From: Saprospiraceae bacterium
GTDB taxonomy: Bacteria; Bacteroidota; Bacteroidia; Chitinophagales; Saprospiraceae
Length of the DNA stretch: 11,801 bases
Assembly (NCBI GenBank): GCA_007125435.1
Contig: SLDF01000235.1
Location: 1 to 11,801, forward strand
Reading direction: 5' to 3'
Positions within the stretch are counted from its first letter, which is position 1. Each line of letters starts with the position of its first letter. Positions 1 through 7,243 of the stretch are shown here, piece by piece. Made by a program: the position numbers and the translations under genes. The notes below the pieces were generated by a model. It was given only the letters and a program-made list of their open reading frames with translations. It searched no databases and had not been told where the DNA came from.

Positions 1-16
1 ATAATACATCTAACTA

Positions 17-44
17 GCAGCTTGTAACTTGCAGCTTGTAGCTA
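17..44. repeat. Short heptamer tandem repeat
   Basis: GCAGCTTGTA occurs at 17-26 and again at 31-40, giving a 14-bp imperfect tandem. Each 14-mer divides into two 7-mers that approximate YARCTTG (CAGCTTG, TAACTTG, CAGCTTG, TAGCTAA). Heptamer arrays of this type are familiar in intergenic DNA of Bacteroidota. No function is claimed. The array sits directly before the structured element at 58-218. Confidence 0.55.
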
Positions 45-57
45 AAAACTCTCTTCC

Positions 58-218
58 GCGTGAGGGATAGCAGCGATATGAGTGGCTGACGAATGGTATG
101 CAGGAACAGCTGAGCTGGGGCAACCAGCGGAAGCCACAGAGCAGCTAGTGACTGCCCATGAGACAGTCAGGAATACAAGCGGATAGCCCGACCTCGAACG
201 ATAGAGAGAGGGCACGCC
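58..218 (+). ncRNA. Structured RNA-like intergenic element (closing stem plus internal hairpins)
   Basis: The sequence can fold into a multi-branched structure. A closing stem pairs GCGTG (58-62) with CACGC (213-217). An arm pairs GTGGCT (82-87) with AGCCAC (132-137) and contains an inner hairpin, GCTGG (114-118) with CCAGC (124-128), over a 5-nt loop. A separate hairpin pairs GACTG (150-154) with CAGTC (164-168). The 3' part can pair CCC and CTC (187-194) with GAG and GGG (205-212). The edge motifs (GCGTGAGGGATAGC at the 5' side, GCGGATAGCCCGACC and GGGCACGCC at the 3' side) resemble an element I recall as recurring between genes in Bacteroidota, possibly related to Rfam Flavo-1; that name is a guess. 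The strand is chosen from this motif order and is not proven. A related element lies inverted at the right end of the window. Confidence 0.55.
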
Positions 219-317
219 AACCTAACAATATAGAATAAATGGCGTATCAGAAATGAGATGGACGTAAATTTTAGAACATTTTTTTGTGAGAGTAAGGTAG
301 ATTCTATAAAAAGTCAT

Positions 318-325
318 TATATTTG
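318..325 (+). promoter_or_regulatory. Possible Bacteroidota -7 box upstream of L31
   Basis: TATATTTG fits the Bacteroidota -7 consensus TAnnTTTG. It lies 19 bp before the ATG at 345, which would leave a leader of about a dozen bases. The nearest TTTG (283-286) is about 31 bp upstream, farther than the usual 19-21 bp spacing, so the -33 element is not supported. Confidence 0.35.
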
Positions 326-344
326 CGCCTCAAAAATAAAAGAC

Positions 345-605
345 ATGAAGAAAGATATTCATCCAGAAAATTATAGATTAGTGGTATTCAAGGACTTCTC
401 GTGTGATGAAGCCTTTTTGACAAAGTCGTGTGCACCATCAAGGGAGACGATCAAATGGGAGGACGGCAATGAGTACCCGCTTGTAAAGCTGGAGATATCC
501 AGTTACTCTCACCCATTTTTCACGGGTAAAATGAAGTTTGTAGATAGTGCAGGGCGTATAGACAAATTCAACAAGAAATTTGCAAAGTTTGCTAAGAAAA
601 GCTAG
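345..605 (+). CDS. rpmE2: 50S ribosomal protein L31, type B
   Basis: This 86-residue protein is a structural component of the large ribosomal subunit. The sequence MKKDIHPENYRLVVF at the start, ETIKWEDGNEYPLVKLEISS in the middle and SHPFFTGKMKFVDSAGRIDKFNKK near the end are characteristic of type B L31. It has two isolated cysteines (FSCDEAF and KSCAPS) but no CxxC pair, so it should be the zinc-independent form. The frame is open upstream to an ATG at 258, but the 29 extra residues do not resemble L31 and run close to the structured element. MKKDIHP is the normal family start, so 345 is chosen. The region before this ATG is A-rich without a Shine-Dalgarno sequence, as is usual in the phylum. 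The gene stands alone, with a strong terminator 20 bp downstream. C+ and C- L31 paralogs often trade places with zinc supply in other bacteria; no Zur site is evident here. Confidence 0.97.
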   Translation: MKKDIHPENYRLVVFKDFSCDEAFLTKSCAPSRETIKWEDGNEYPLVKLEISSYSHPFFTGKMKFVDSAGRIDKFNKKFAKFAKKS

Positions 606-624
606 AAAGATTTTTTCTTAAGAT

Positions 625-660
625 AAAAAAGCCCTGAGAGATCCTTGGGGCTTTTTTTTT
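625..660 (+). terminator. Rho-independent terminator after L31
   Basis: AAAAAAGCCC (625-634) pairs with GGGCTTTTTT (648-657). The loop is about 13 nt, and the U-tract runs to 660. Because A and T tracts flank the GC core, the hairpin could also work for transcription arriving from the other side, but no converging gene is near. Confidence 0.9.
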
Positions 661-746
661 GTGCATTATTGAATGGATTTCATAATGACCGATGCAGTGA
701 TTCACATATTTTTGACCAAAACGAAGAATATACTGTGACAATAGAT

Positions 747-754
747 TAAATTTG
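747..754 (+). promoter_or_regulatory. Possible -7 box for the GlmU-like/spermidine-synthase-like pair
   Basis: TAAATTTG matches TAnnTTTG exactly and lies 57 bp before the ATG at 812. It follows the L31 terminator, so a new promoter is expected in this gap. A TTTG at 711-714 is too far upstream (32 bp between the boxes) to be a standard -33 element. Confidence 0.4.
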
Positions 755-811
755 GGAAATTGAGCGTTGAAGTATTTTTACTGAGGCCATTTTTAAAAAC
801 TATAATCCAAC

Positions 812-2032
812 ATGAACAATTTAATATTATTTGATAGTGATGTGAGAGATCAGCTATTGCCGCTGACCTATACCAGGCCGGTGTGTGATCTCAGAGTAGG
901 CATCTTGACCATTCGCGAGAAGTGGTCGATGTGGATGGATGGTGTAGTATCTTATATTACTCAGGATTATTTATCAGAAAAATATCCCATACAAATAAAA
1001 GACAGAAACTGGGTCATCAATGGAGCAGTGATACCCAATGAACTCATCATACTCAGAATCAAGGAGCTGAAGATGAATGAGGCACTTATGCACCAGGGCG
1101 AATTGATTGCTGCTCGGCTGCCGGAGAGTCAGTTCGAACGTCTGATGAATGGTGAGGAACTTCAGGATTTGATTGGATACGAGGTAGATTCAAGGCATTT
1201 AGTCATGATCAGGCGTCCATATGATATTTTCAAGTTCAACAAGTATGCCATCGAGATGGACTTTCGTTTTTTGACTAGGGGGCGAAGCTCCATGCCAATA
1301 AGTGGAACCAATAGGCTGATAGAGGCTGACAATATATTCATCGAAGAAGGCGCTAAAGTAGAATACGCTACACTTAATGCGACAAAGGGGCCTATCTATA
1401 TTGGCAAATATAGCGAAGTCATGGAAGGAGCCAACCTGAGAGGTCCGATAGCGATTCTAGATCATGGCGTTGTCAAGATGGGAGCCAAAATATATGGTGC
1501 TACGACGATTGGGCCTCATTGCAAGGTGGGAGGAGAAGTCAATAATGTTGTATTCCAGGCCTACTCTAACAAGGCTCATGATGGCTTCCTGGGCAATTCT
1601 GTCATAGGCGAATGGTGCAATATCGGCGCTGACACTAATGGCTCTAATCTTAAGAATAATTATAAAGAGGTAAAGCTGTGGTCATACCCTGATGGTCGAT
1701 TCATGCCGACAGGCGAGCAATTCTGTGGCTTGATCATGGGTGATCATTCCAAATGCGGCATAAACACCATGTTCAACACAGGAACTGTCGTTGGTGTGTC
1801 TGCCAATATTTTTGGTGATGGTTTTCCGCGAAATTTCATTCCAAGCTTTAGCTGGGGTGGCAAGTCCGGGTTTAAAACCTATAGATTGGACGATGCCATG
1901 GAAACTATGGACAGAGTCATGGCTCGTCGTGATAAATACCTTAACGAAAATGATCAAAATATTTATAAGAACATATTTGATCAGACGGCTCAATATAGAA
2001 CATGGGACAAGCCAAAAAAGGAAGAAGCATAA
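812..2032 (+). CDS. Alternative GlmU-type sugar-1-phosphate nucleotidyltransferase/acetyltransferase
   Basis: This 406-residue protein belongs to the Bacteroidota GlmU-like family (TIGR03991 type), predicted to make UDP-N-acetylglucosamine from glucosamine-1-phosphate in the cytoplasm for cell-wall and envelope sugars. Residues 1-150 form the family's unusual N-terminal domain, with LFDSDVRDQLLPLTYTRPVCDLR (7-28) followed by RVGILTIREKW. The classical GlmU signature LxxGxGTRM is absent, as is normal here. Residues about 170-345 form a left-handed beta-helix of hexapeptide repeats (for example VVKMGAKIYGATTIGPHCKVGG). NKAHDGFLGNSVIG (253-266) aligns with the catalytic-histidine segment of classical GlmU, making His256 the likely acetyltransferase base; this alignment was made by eye. 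The length is normal. The 3' end overlaps the next gene by 31 bp, so the two are probably co-transcribed. Family membership is secure, but the exact sugar is inferred. Confidence 0.92.
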   Translation: MNNLILFDSDVRDQLLPLTYTRPVCDLRVGILTIREKWSMWMDGVVSYITQDYLSEKYPIQIKDRNWVINGAVIPNELIILRIKELKMNEALMHQGELIAARLPESQFERLMNGEELQDLIGYEVDSRHLVMIRRPYDIFKFNKYAIEMDFRFLTRGRSSMPISGTNRLIEADNIFIEEGAKVEYATLNATKGPIYIGKYSEVMEGANLRGPIAILDHGVVKMGAKIYGATTIGPHCKVGGEVNNVVFQAYSNKAHDGFLGNSVIGEWCNIGADTNGSNLKNNYKEVKLWSYPDGRFMPTGEQFCGLIMGDHSKCGINTMFNTGTVVGVSANIFGDGFPRNFIPSFSWGGKSGFKTYRLDDAMETMDRVMARRDKYLNENDQNIYKNIFDQTAQYRTWDKPKKEEA

Positions 2033-2718
2033 AATCTATACCCAGGTGGAAACATTGGCTATCGTATATCAATGAATTGCCGATCGATAAATCCATTGGA
2101 GATAATGGCCAGGCGCTGGAGGTTGTCCTAAAAAAAGGAAGATTGATGCTCACCTCGGATCATGCCATCTATTCTTACGATGATTATTATGTCAACTTTT
2201 TAGAGGCTTTTATGATGGTAAAAAAGCCGTGGGATCAGATAACTTCTGTACTGGTGCTTGGCATGGGTCTGGGATCCATCCCATATATGCTAGAACATAA
2301 ATTTTACTGCTATCCCAGGTTCACTTTGATAGAAAAGGATGAAAGCGTCATAGACTTAGCGTCGCGGTACAGTCTAAGCAGGTTGGAGTCCGACTGTGAG
2401 ATCATATCGGCTGATGCTTATAGCTTCATAGCCGGTAATAATGATCGCTTTGACATGATATGTATGGATGTATTCGTAGATGATAAAATTCCGGAGCACA
2501 TGCTGGGAGAGGATTACTGTGAGATGTTGAAATCGAGGCTCAGTGACAACGGTCTACTCCTTTACAATTGTTTATATCAATATGACGAGGACAAGAAAAT
2601 AGTAGATGCTTTTGAGAACGACATTTTCAGCCGTGTTTTTGACAACTATGGTTTTATTGATGTCGAGGGCAATCGCATTTTTTTTTCGGACAAGTCTCAT
2701 ATGCGCGATACTTTATAA
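2002..2718 (+). CDS. Spermidine-synthase-fold SAM-dependent protein
   Basis: This 238-residue protein has the Rossmann fold of spermidine synthases and related SAM methyltransferases. VLVLGMGLGSIPYML (83-97) is the glycine-rich nucleotide loop, Glu111 in FTLIEKDESV sits where the ribose-binding acid is expected, and IISADAYSF (134-142) is the adenine-binding segment. The N-terminal GRLMLTSDHAIYSYDDYYVNFLEAF corresponds to the beta-strand region that carries DGxxQ and DExxYHE in true spermidine synthases. Here DGxxQ is missing, and the catalytic region reads MDVFVDDKIP (155-164). Aminopropyl transfer is therefore uncertain; a methyltransferase-like role is equally possible. It starts inside the end of the GlmU-like gene, 31 bp before that stop. 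The ATG at 2002 is used because no later start keeps the conserved WLSYINELPI segment. Its stop lies 33 bp from the end of the converging helicase gene. Confidence 0.78.
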   Translation: MGQAKKGRSIKSIPRWKHWLSYINELPIDKSIGDNGQALEVVLKKGRLMLTSDHAIYSYDDYYVNFLEAFMMVKKPWDQITSVLVLGMGLGSIPYMLEHKFYCYPRFTLIEKDESVIDLASRYSLSRLESDCEIISADAYSFIAGNNDRFDMICMDVFVDDKIPEHMLGEDYCEMLKSRLSDNGLLLYNCLYQYDEDKKIVDAFENDIFSRVFDNYGFIDVEGNRIFFSDKSHMRDTL

Positions 2719-2751
2719 ACCATTAGTGCTATATACAAGTTGGCAGCATAC

Positions 2752-5700
2752 TCAGCGAACCGGATCCACTTGCACTATGCTAACGGGCGAAAAGTAGGCC
2801 AAATAACACTCAATACCAGGGAGATTCATTCGCTCTAAAAGGCTGGCGTATTTTTTAATTTGGGCATGGTGGCTCGTACGTTTCTCACCTGTTTTAAAGT
2901 CAATAAGGATAGTTTTATCCTTCTTCAGAATGACCCGATCTGGTCTATAAGCTTTACCATCGACTTCCAGGATTTCTTTTTCTGACTGGACAGTCAAAGA
3001 AGGATCAAACCAGGATTTGATTTCAGGGTTTTGGAGAAAGCGACTTGCTTTTTCATAAATATCCTCGTAGTGCATCTCGGGGATTTTGGCTTCCAGTTTC
3101 ATTCTGTTCATAACACTATCAAGCTGATCAATAGATCGAAGATCGGCCATGATATCATGCAATATAACACCCTCTATCTGAGGCGTGAGCGGTTGATCTG
3201 CTCCATCACTGACGATTGATGTTAATTCTCTGGGAAGCCATGAACCTGTGGACATGCGATTGGCCCTGAAAGTGAGCTTATCTATCTCTTTGAGCTCGGT
3301 TGTATTCTTCTTGACTTGCGCTGCTTCTGGTGTAAGTCGATGTCCAAACCGATATACAAAATCCTCAGCTTCGCCTTCATAAAATCGTTCAATACTATCT
3401 CTGATAAAACCACCGGCTGACTTACTGCGGGTCTTATCCGTCTTAAGCTTTGAAAGGTGTGCAGCGATATGCAAGCGCTCTACTGATCTGGTAAAGGCCA
3501 CATACAGCAAGTTGAGATCATCAATGAGTCTCAATATAGTCTCTTCGACAAAGAAAGGCTGGAAAAATGTATCCTTTAGTCCCGATTTCGAATGGCCCAC
3601 AGGAACTTTCCCCAGATTGCTCATGAAAGCGTCATGAGGCGCTTCTACATAGACAATGCTCTTGTTAGAGGGTGATGAGCCTATAGCTGCATCTGTAAAA
3701 GGCAAAAGCACGGTATTGAACTGAAGTCCTTTAGACTTGTGAATAGTCATGATCTGAACAGCGTCAGCACTGTGATTGGATGCTATGCTGTGAACTGTCC
3801 CTGATCGGTCCCAATACGCCATGAAGTCAAATGGATCATTTCCGTACTCTGACTCATATTTTCTGACGACGTCTAGAAATGAACTTAAATGAGCCGGAGA
3901 AACCTCTGACAAGTTCCATTGTCTTACGATGTCAACAAGGAAGTCTGTCAATGTCGAATACGCTTGCGTCAAAATAAAGGTTAAAGCTTCTTCAAATAGT
4001 GGATCTGACTCACAGTTTGAAAATTGAAATTCAGCATTTTCTCTGACGACTTCACTCCACAAGGCATAGATTTGTAGCTTATTAGCCTTCAAGGACGGAT
4101 TGACTCTGAAGTATAAGCAATGTATCAGCAACTGAACAACCTTATCCGAAGCCAATTTGTATCCACTCTCTGAAATGACTTTGTACCTATCGGAGCTGTC
4201 TGCTTTAGCCCATTCCTGAAACCAGCCTACGATAAGATTGCTCTCCTTTGTTGTCCTGACAAGAATAGTGATATCTCCCGGTGACTTCCCGCTTTGAAAT
4301 AATTCATCAAGAGATGTCTTCAGCCAGTATTTTGCCGGTGCGTTGCCGGGGTCATCATGCGTCTGAATGAACTCTGCATAGTCCCTTCCATCTTGACCAT
4401 CAGGATCGAGGATAGTGACCTCTACCCCACCCTGAGGCATGGTTTTTCGTTTGGCATTCTGGACGACATCGCTATAAATGGTATGGATGGATTGAAAAAG
4501 CCCGTGCTCTGCAAGATCAGTAAGATCGTCAATATTGACCTGGTCGACTAAAAAGTCTGTTGATGTGTTGAAGAATTTATTATTGAAGTCGACAATAGAG
4601 GGGTCACTTCGCCAATTGTTATCCAAAGATTCTTTAATGATCTTAGTCTTAAAACTCGATAGGTCTTGTTCTACACCGCTGTACATGATTTGCCAGTCAC
4701 CATTTCGCCATCGGTAAATAGACTGTTTGACATCTCCAACTATTAGAGATGCATTATCAGTAGCCAATGACTCGCGAATAAGTGGGCTAATATTCGTCCA
4801 TTGAAGACCTGAGGTGTCCTGAAATTCATCTACCATGATTTGTTTATACCGTTGCCCTGATTTTTCATACAACATTGTAGAGTCATTGTTCAAGACAATG
4901 CGAGCAACCAGCTTATTGGCTTCGGAGATCAGTATGACATCATTTTGTCTGCACCAATCTTGTAATGCATCATAGATAAATCTAAGAGCGACGTATGTTC
5001 TAAAATGGCTCAAGACCGCTTTATAGGATAAGTATCTGCCCTGGTCTTCTTCTATAGCATGCTCAATAATGGCATATTGGTCTAGTATGTCGCTTATATA
5101 AGGTTCGACAATGGGAAGAAAAGTCGAACGCTTAGCTTTGGAAAACCATTCTTCCGGATTGGTAACCTTTTCATTAAAGGATGGTGGCATGTCAAACATA
5201 GAACGCCCCTCCTTAAGCCATGAGGACATAAAGGAATTTTTACCACCACTGAAATCAGTAGGACTCAGATTAGCCTCTGATAAAATCGCTCTAACATCGC
5301 TCTGGACTAACCGGCAAGTCTCATCGAAAACATTTATGTATCCTCTCATGCCTTTAAACGCTGATTCAAGATCAGCAGTGGACAACTGTTCCCAATCATC
5401 TGTCACGCCTTCTTTGAACAGTTCATGCCCCAAAGACTCTAACTCAGACCTAAAATCCCAGGATTTATTGTCTTCCAGGTTATCCATGAGCCAGCCTGAT
5501 AACCACTTAAAGGCATCACTATGCACCTGCAAATTGTCAAGCAATAGCTTTATGCTCTCTTGAATGACCATTGACTGATCAAGCTCTACACGCATAGATT
5601 GGTTGAGGCTTAGTTCTCTTTGAAACTGCCTGATGAGTTTCTGAAAAAAACTATCTATTGTTGATACATTAAAAAAATGATAATGCTTAAGTAAGTGGCG

Positions 5701-5985
5701 CAATACCCTTTCAGATCTTTCACTTAGTTTTTCCGGCCCTAGTTTATCAGCTATGTCGAATAAGACATCATATGGCCCAATGGCTTCCTCTCCTTTTGAC
5801 AGAGATGCCAGAAGCTCAAGAATTTTTGCCTTCATTTCAGCAGTGGCCTTATTGGTAAAGGTCATAGCTACTGTAGAAGTAGCTGAGGAAGGGTCATCAT
5901 ACTGTAAGCAAAGCTTTACAAATTCTCTGGTGAGACGATAGGTTTTACCCGATCCCGCAGAAGCTGACAATATGGTGAGGCTCAT
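2752..5985 (-). CDS. AddA/RecB-like UvrD-family helicase with C-terminal nuclease
   Basis: This 1077-residue protein is predicted to unwind and cut DNA ends during double-strand-break repair. All superfamily 1A helicase motifs are visible: Walker A SASAGSGKT (7-15), Ia AMTFTNKA (40-47), II VDEFQD (385-390), III GDVKQSIYRWR (417-427), IV NNWRS (456-460), V TIHKSKGLQF (747-756) and VI LLYVAFTR (826-833). The C-terminus holds a PD-(D/E)XK nuclease: His943 in GVILHDIM, Asp1016 in RPDRV, Asp1029 and Lys1031 in IDFKTG, and QIKKY (1042-1046). The domain order and intact active sites match AddA, which is usually slightly longer. Its usual partner AddB, often adjacent, is not in this window. The upstream neighbour is 3-hydroxybutyryl-CoA dehydrogenase on the same strand, 124 bp away. 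The ATG at 5985 places Walker A within seven residues of the N-terminus, as expected. I see no clear promoter box upstream. Confidence 0.95.
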   Translation of the reverse strand: MSLTILSASAGSGKTYRLTREFVKLCLQYDDPSSATSTVAMTFTNKATAEMKAKILELLASLSKGEEAIGPYDVLFDIADKLGPEKLSERSERVLRHLLKHYHFFNVSTIDSFFQKLIRQFQRELSLNQSMRVELDQSMVIQESIKLLLDNLQVHSDAFKWLSGWLMDNLEDNKSWDFRSELESLGHELFKEGVTDDWEQLSTADLESAFKGMRGYINVFDETCRLVQSDVRAILSEANLSPTDFSGGKNSFMSSWLKEGRSMFDMPPSFNEKVTNPEEWFSKAKRSTFLPIVEPYISDILDQYAIIEHAIEEDQGRYLSYKAVLSHFRTYVALRFIYDALQDWCRQNDVILISEANKLVARIVLNNDSTMLYEKSGQRYKQIMVDEFQDTSGLQWTNISPLIRESLATDNASLIVGDVKQSIYRWRNGDWQIMYSGVEQDLSSFKTKIIKESLDNNWRSDPSIVDFNNKFFNTSTDFLVDQVNIDDLTDLAEHGLFQSIHTIYSDVVQNAKRKTMPQGGVEVTILDPDGQDGRDYAEFIQTHDDPGNAPAKYWLKTSLDELFQSGKSPGDITILVRTTKESNLIVGWFQEWAKADSSDRYKVISESGYKLASDKVVQLLIHCLYFRVNPSLKANKLQIYALWSEVVRENAEFQFSNCESDPLFEEALTFILTQAYSTLTDFLVDIVRQWNLSEVSPAHLSSFLDVVRKYESEYGNDPFDFMAYWDRSGTVHSIASNHSADAVQIMTIHKSKGLQFNTVLLPFTDAAIGSSPSNKSIVYVEAPHDAFMSNLGKVPVGHSKSGLKDTFFQPFFVEETILRLIDDLNLLYVAFTRSVERLHIAAHLSKLKTDKTRSKSAGGFIRDSIERFYEGEAEDFVYRFGHRLTPEAAQVKKNTTELKEIDKLTFRANRMSTGSWLPRELTSIVSDGADQPLTPQIEGVILHDIMADLRSIDQLDSVMNRMKLEAKIPEMHYEDIYEKASRFLQNPEIKSWFDPSLTVQSEKEILEVDGKAYRPDRVILKKDKTILIDFKTGEKRTSHHAQIKKYASLLERMNLPGIECYLAYFSPVSIVQVDPVR

Positions 5986-6109
5986 TTGTGTCTTATAAAT
6001 TTAAGTGTTATTTTTTTCAGTCCGCATAGTGCAAGCCGCATACTACAAGTACACTAAAACACATCAGCCCACCGATAAAAATCATCAATGGCAACCAATA
6101 TACCAAAAA

Positions 6110-7000
6110 TCATGATTTGAACAAAGGGCTTACGACTAATTCTTTGGACCCTTTTATGTATTTGTAAAAACCTTCTCCGGATTTGATGCCTAGGTGTCCG
6201 GCTGTCACCATATTAACCAAGAGTGGACAAGGTGCATATTTTGGGTTACCAAAGCCATCGTGCAATACGCGCAAGATAGCTAAACAAACATCAAGTCCAA
6301 TAAAGTCAGCCAGTTGTAATGGACCCATAGGGTGAGCCATACCTAACTTCATAACAGTATCTACTTCTTCCACCCCTGCTACACCTTCATGAAGCGTCAT
6401 GATGGCCTCATTAATCATTGGCATCAATATGCGGTTAGCAACAAAACCTGGATAATCATTAACCTCTACAGGGATTTTACCTAGGTCTTTCGATACAGCA
6501 AATACTTGATCACAAACCTCATCAGAAGTCAGATAACCTCTAATGACCTCTACAAGTTTCATGATTGGCACCGGATTCATAAAGTGCATGCCGATGACCT
6601 TATCCGGCCTACTCGTCACAGCTGCTATTTTCGTAATAGAGATAGAACTGGTATTGGTCGCCAATATGGTATGTGCCGGCGCTGACTGATCTAATGTTTC
6701 GAATATCTTCAGCTTCAAGTCTACTCTTTCTGTAGCGGCTTCTACGACTAAATCCGCATTAGCCACAGCTTCTTCCAGATTTGTAAATGTTGTAAGGTTA
6801 GAAAGTGTAGCACTTTTCTTTTGTTCGTCGATTTTCTCCCTGGCGACCATTCTGTCCAGATTCTTAGTAATAGTGGCCACACCTCTAGAGAGTGCATCCT
6901 CTGAAACATCGCAAAGGTTAACGATATGATCATTCATGGCAAATACATGCGCTATGCCATTGCCCATGGTGCCCGCTCCAATTACAGTAATATTTTTCAT
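6110..7000 (-). CDS. hbd: 3-hydroxybutyryl-CoA dehydrogenase
   Basis: This 296-residue enzyme is predicted to interconvert 3-hydroxybutyryl-CoA and acetoacetyl-CoA with NAD(P), in beta-oxidation or butanoate metabolism in the cytoplasm. Numbered from MKNITVIG, the dinucleotide loop is GAGTMGNG (8-15) and Asp31 ends the second beta strand. The catalytic set is Ser118 (TNTSS), His139 (GMHFMNP), Glu151 (KLVEVI) and Asn189 (FVANR), matching the residues known in clostridial Hbd. MGPLQLADFIGLD (225-237) belongs to the C-terminal dimer and substrate domain. Length is typical. The frame stays open upstream to 7039 and includes an ATG at 7012 (MSLKMKN), but family members usually begin at MKN, so 7000 is preferred; 7012 cannot be excluded. 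The stop lies in a 12-bp palindrome (6107-6118), and no terminator hairpin is evident. The 243-bp gap to the AbgT stop suggests a separate transcript. Confidence 0.95.
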   Translation of the reverse strand: MKNITVIGAGTMGNGIAHVFAMNDHIVNLCDVSEDALSRGVATITKNLDRMVAREKIDEQKKSATLSNLTTFTNLEEAVANADLVVEAATERVDLKLKIFETLDQSAPAHTILATNTSSISITKIAAVTSRPDKVIGMHFMNPVPIMKLVEVIRGYLTSDEVCDQVFAVSKDLGKIPVEVNDYPGFVANRILMPMINEAIMTLHEGVAGVEEVDTVMKLGMAHPMGPLQLADFIGLDVCLAILRVLHDGFGNPKYAPCPLLVNMVTAGHLGIKSGEGFYKYIKGSKELVVSPLFKS

Positions 7001-7243
7001 TTTTAAGCTCATTTTTATGGTTATATAATGTCGAGGCAATTGATTAAATAATAATGATATCAGTAAATCACATTAAGTTATTGAAACCACTTTTCTTTGT
7101 TCAATCCAGTATCCTGAAATAGGACAATGCCTCACTTTTATTGTTCTCATTTATTGGGTTTTCATTTGTCAAAATGCTTTGTAATGTCTTTACATAAAAA
7201 CCTCAGAAGAAATATGGTAATAAAGGTCGTAAAACGTCCACGC

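Noticed and set aside
1682..1993. 103-codon minus-strand open frame
   Set aside because: It is antisense to the beta-helix and C-terminal part of the GlmU-like gene, with no start signals and no recognisable motif.
1791..2075. 94-codon plus-strand frame bridging the GlmU-like and spermidine-synthase-like genes
   Set aside because: It is an out-of-frame shadow of two better-supported genes that already overlap each other here.
5111..5563. 150-codon plus-strand open frame
   Set aside because: It lies wholly antisense to the helicase-nuclease gene, whose frame has intact motifs on both sides. The translated sequence is Ser/Leu-rich and resembles no family.
6107..6118. 12-bp palindrome AAATCATGATTT at the end of the dehydrogenase gene
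   Set aside because: It is AT-rich and short with no U-tract, and such palindromes are expected by chance.
7001..7039. N-terminal extension of 3-hydroxybutyryl-CoA dehydrogenase
   Set aside because: The family begins at the MKN..VIGAGTMG segment, and the extra residues do not look like a signal or domain. ATG 7012 remains a weaker alternative.
7001..7243. Gap between the dehydrogenase and AbgT genes searched for a promoter, terminator or small gene
   Set aside because: The minus strand has no TAnnTTTG box here and there is no GC hairpin with a T-tract. The 67-codon plus-strand frame at 7127-7330 overlaps the end of the AbgT gene and has no support.
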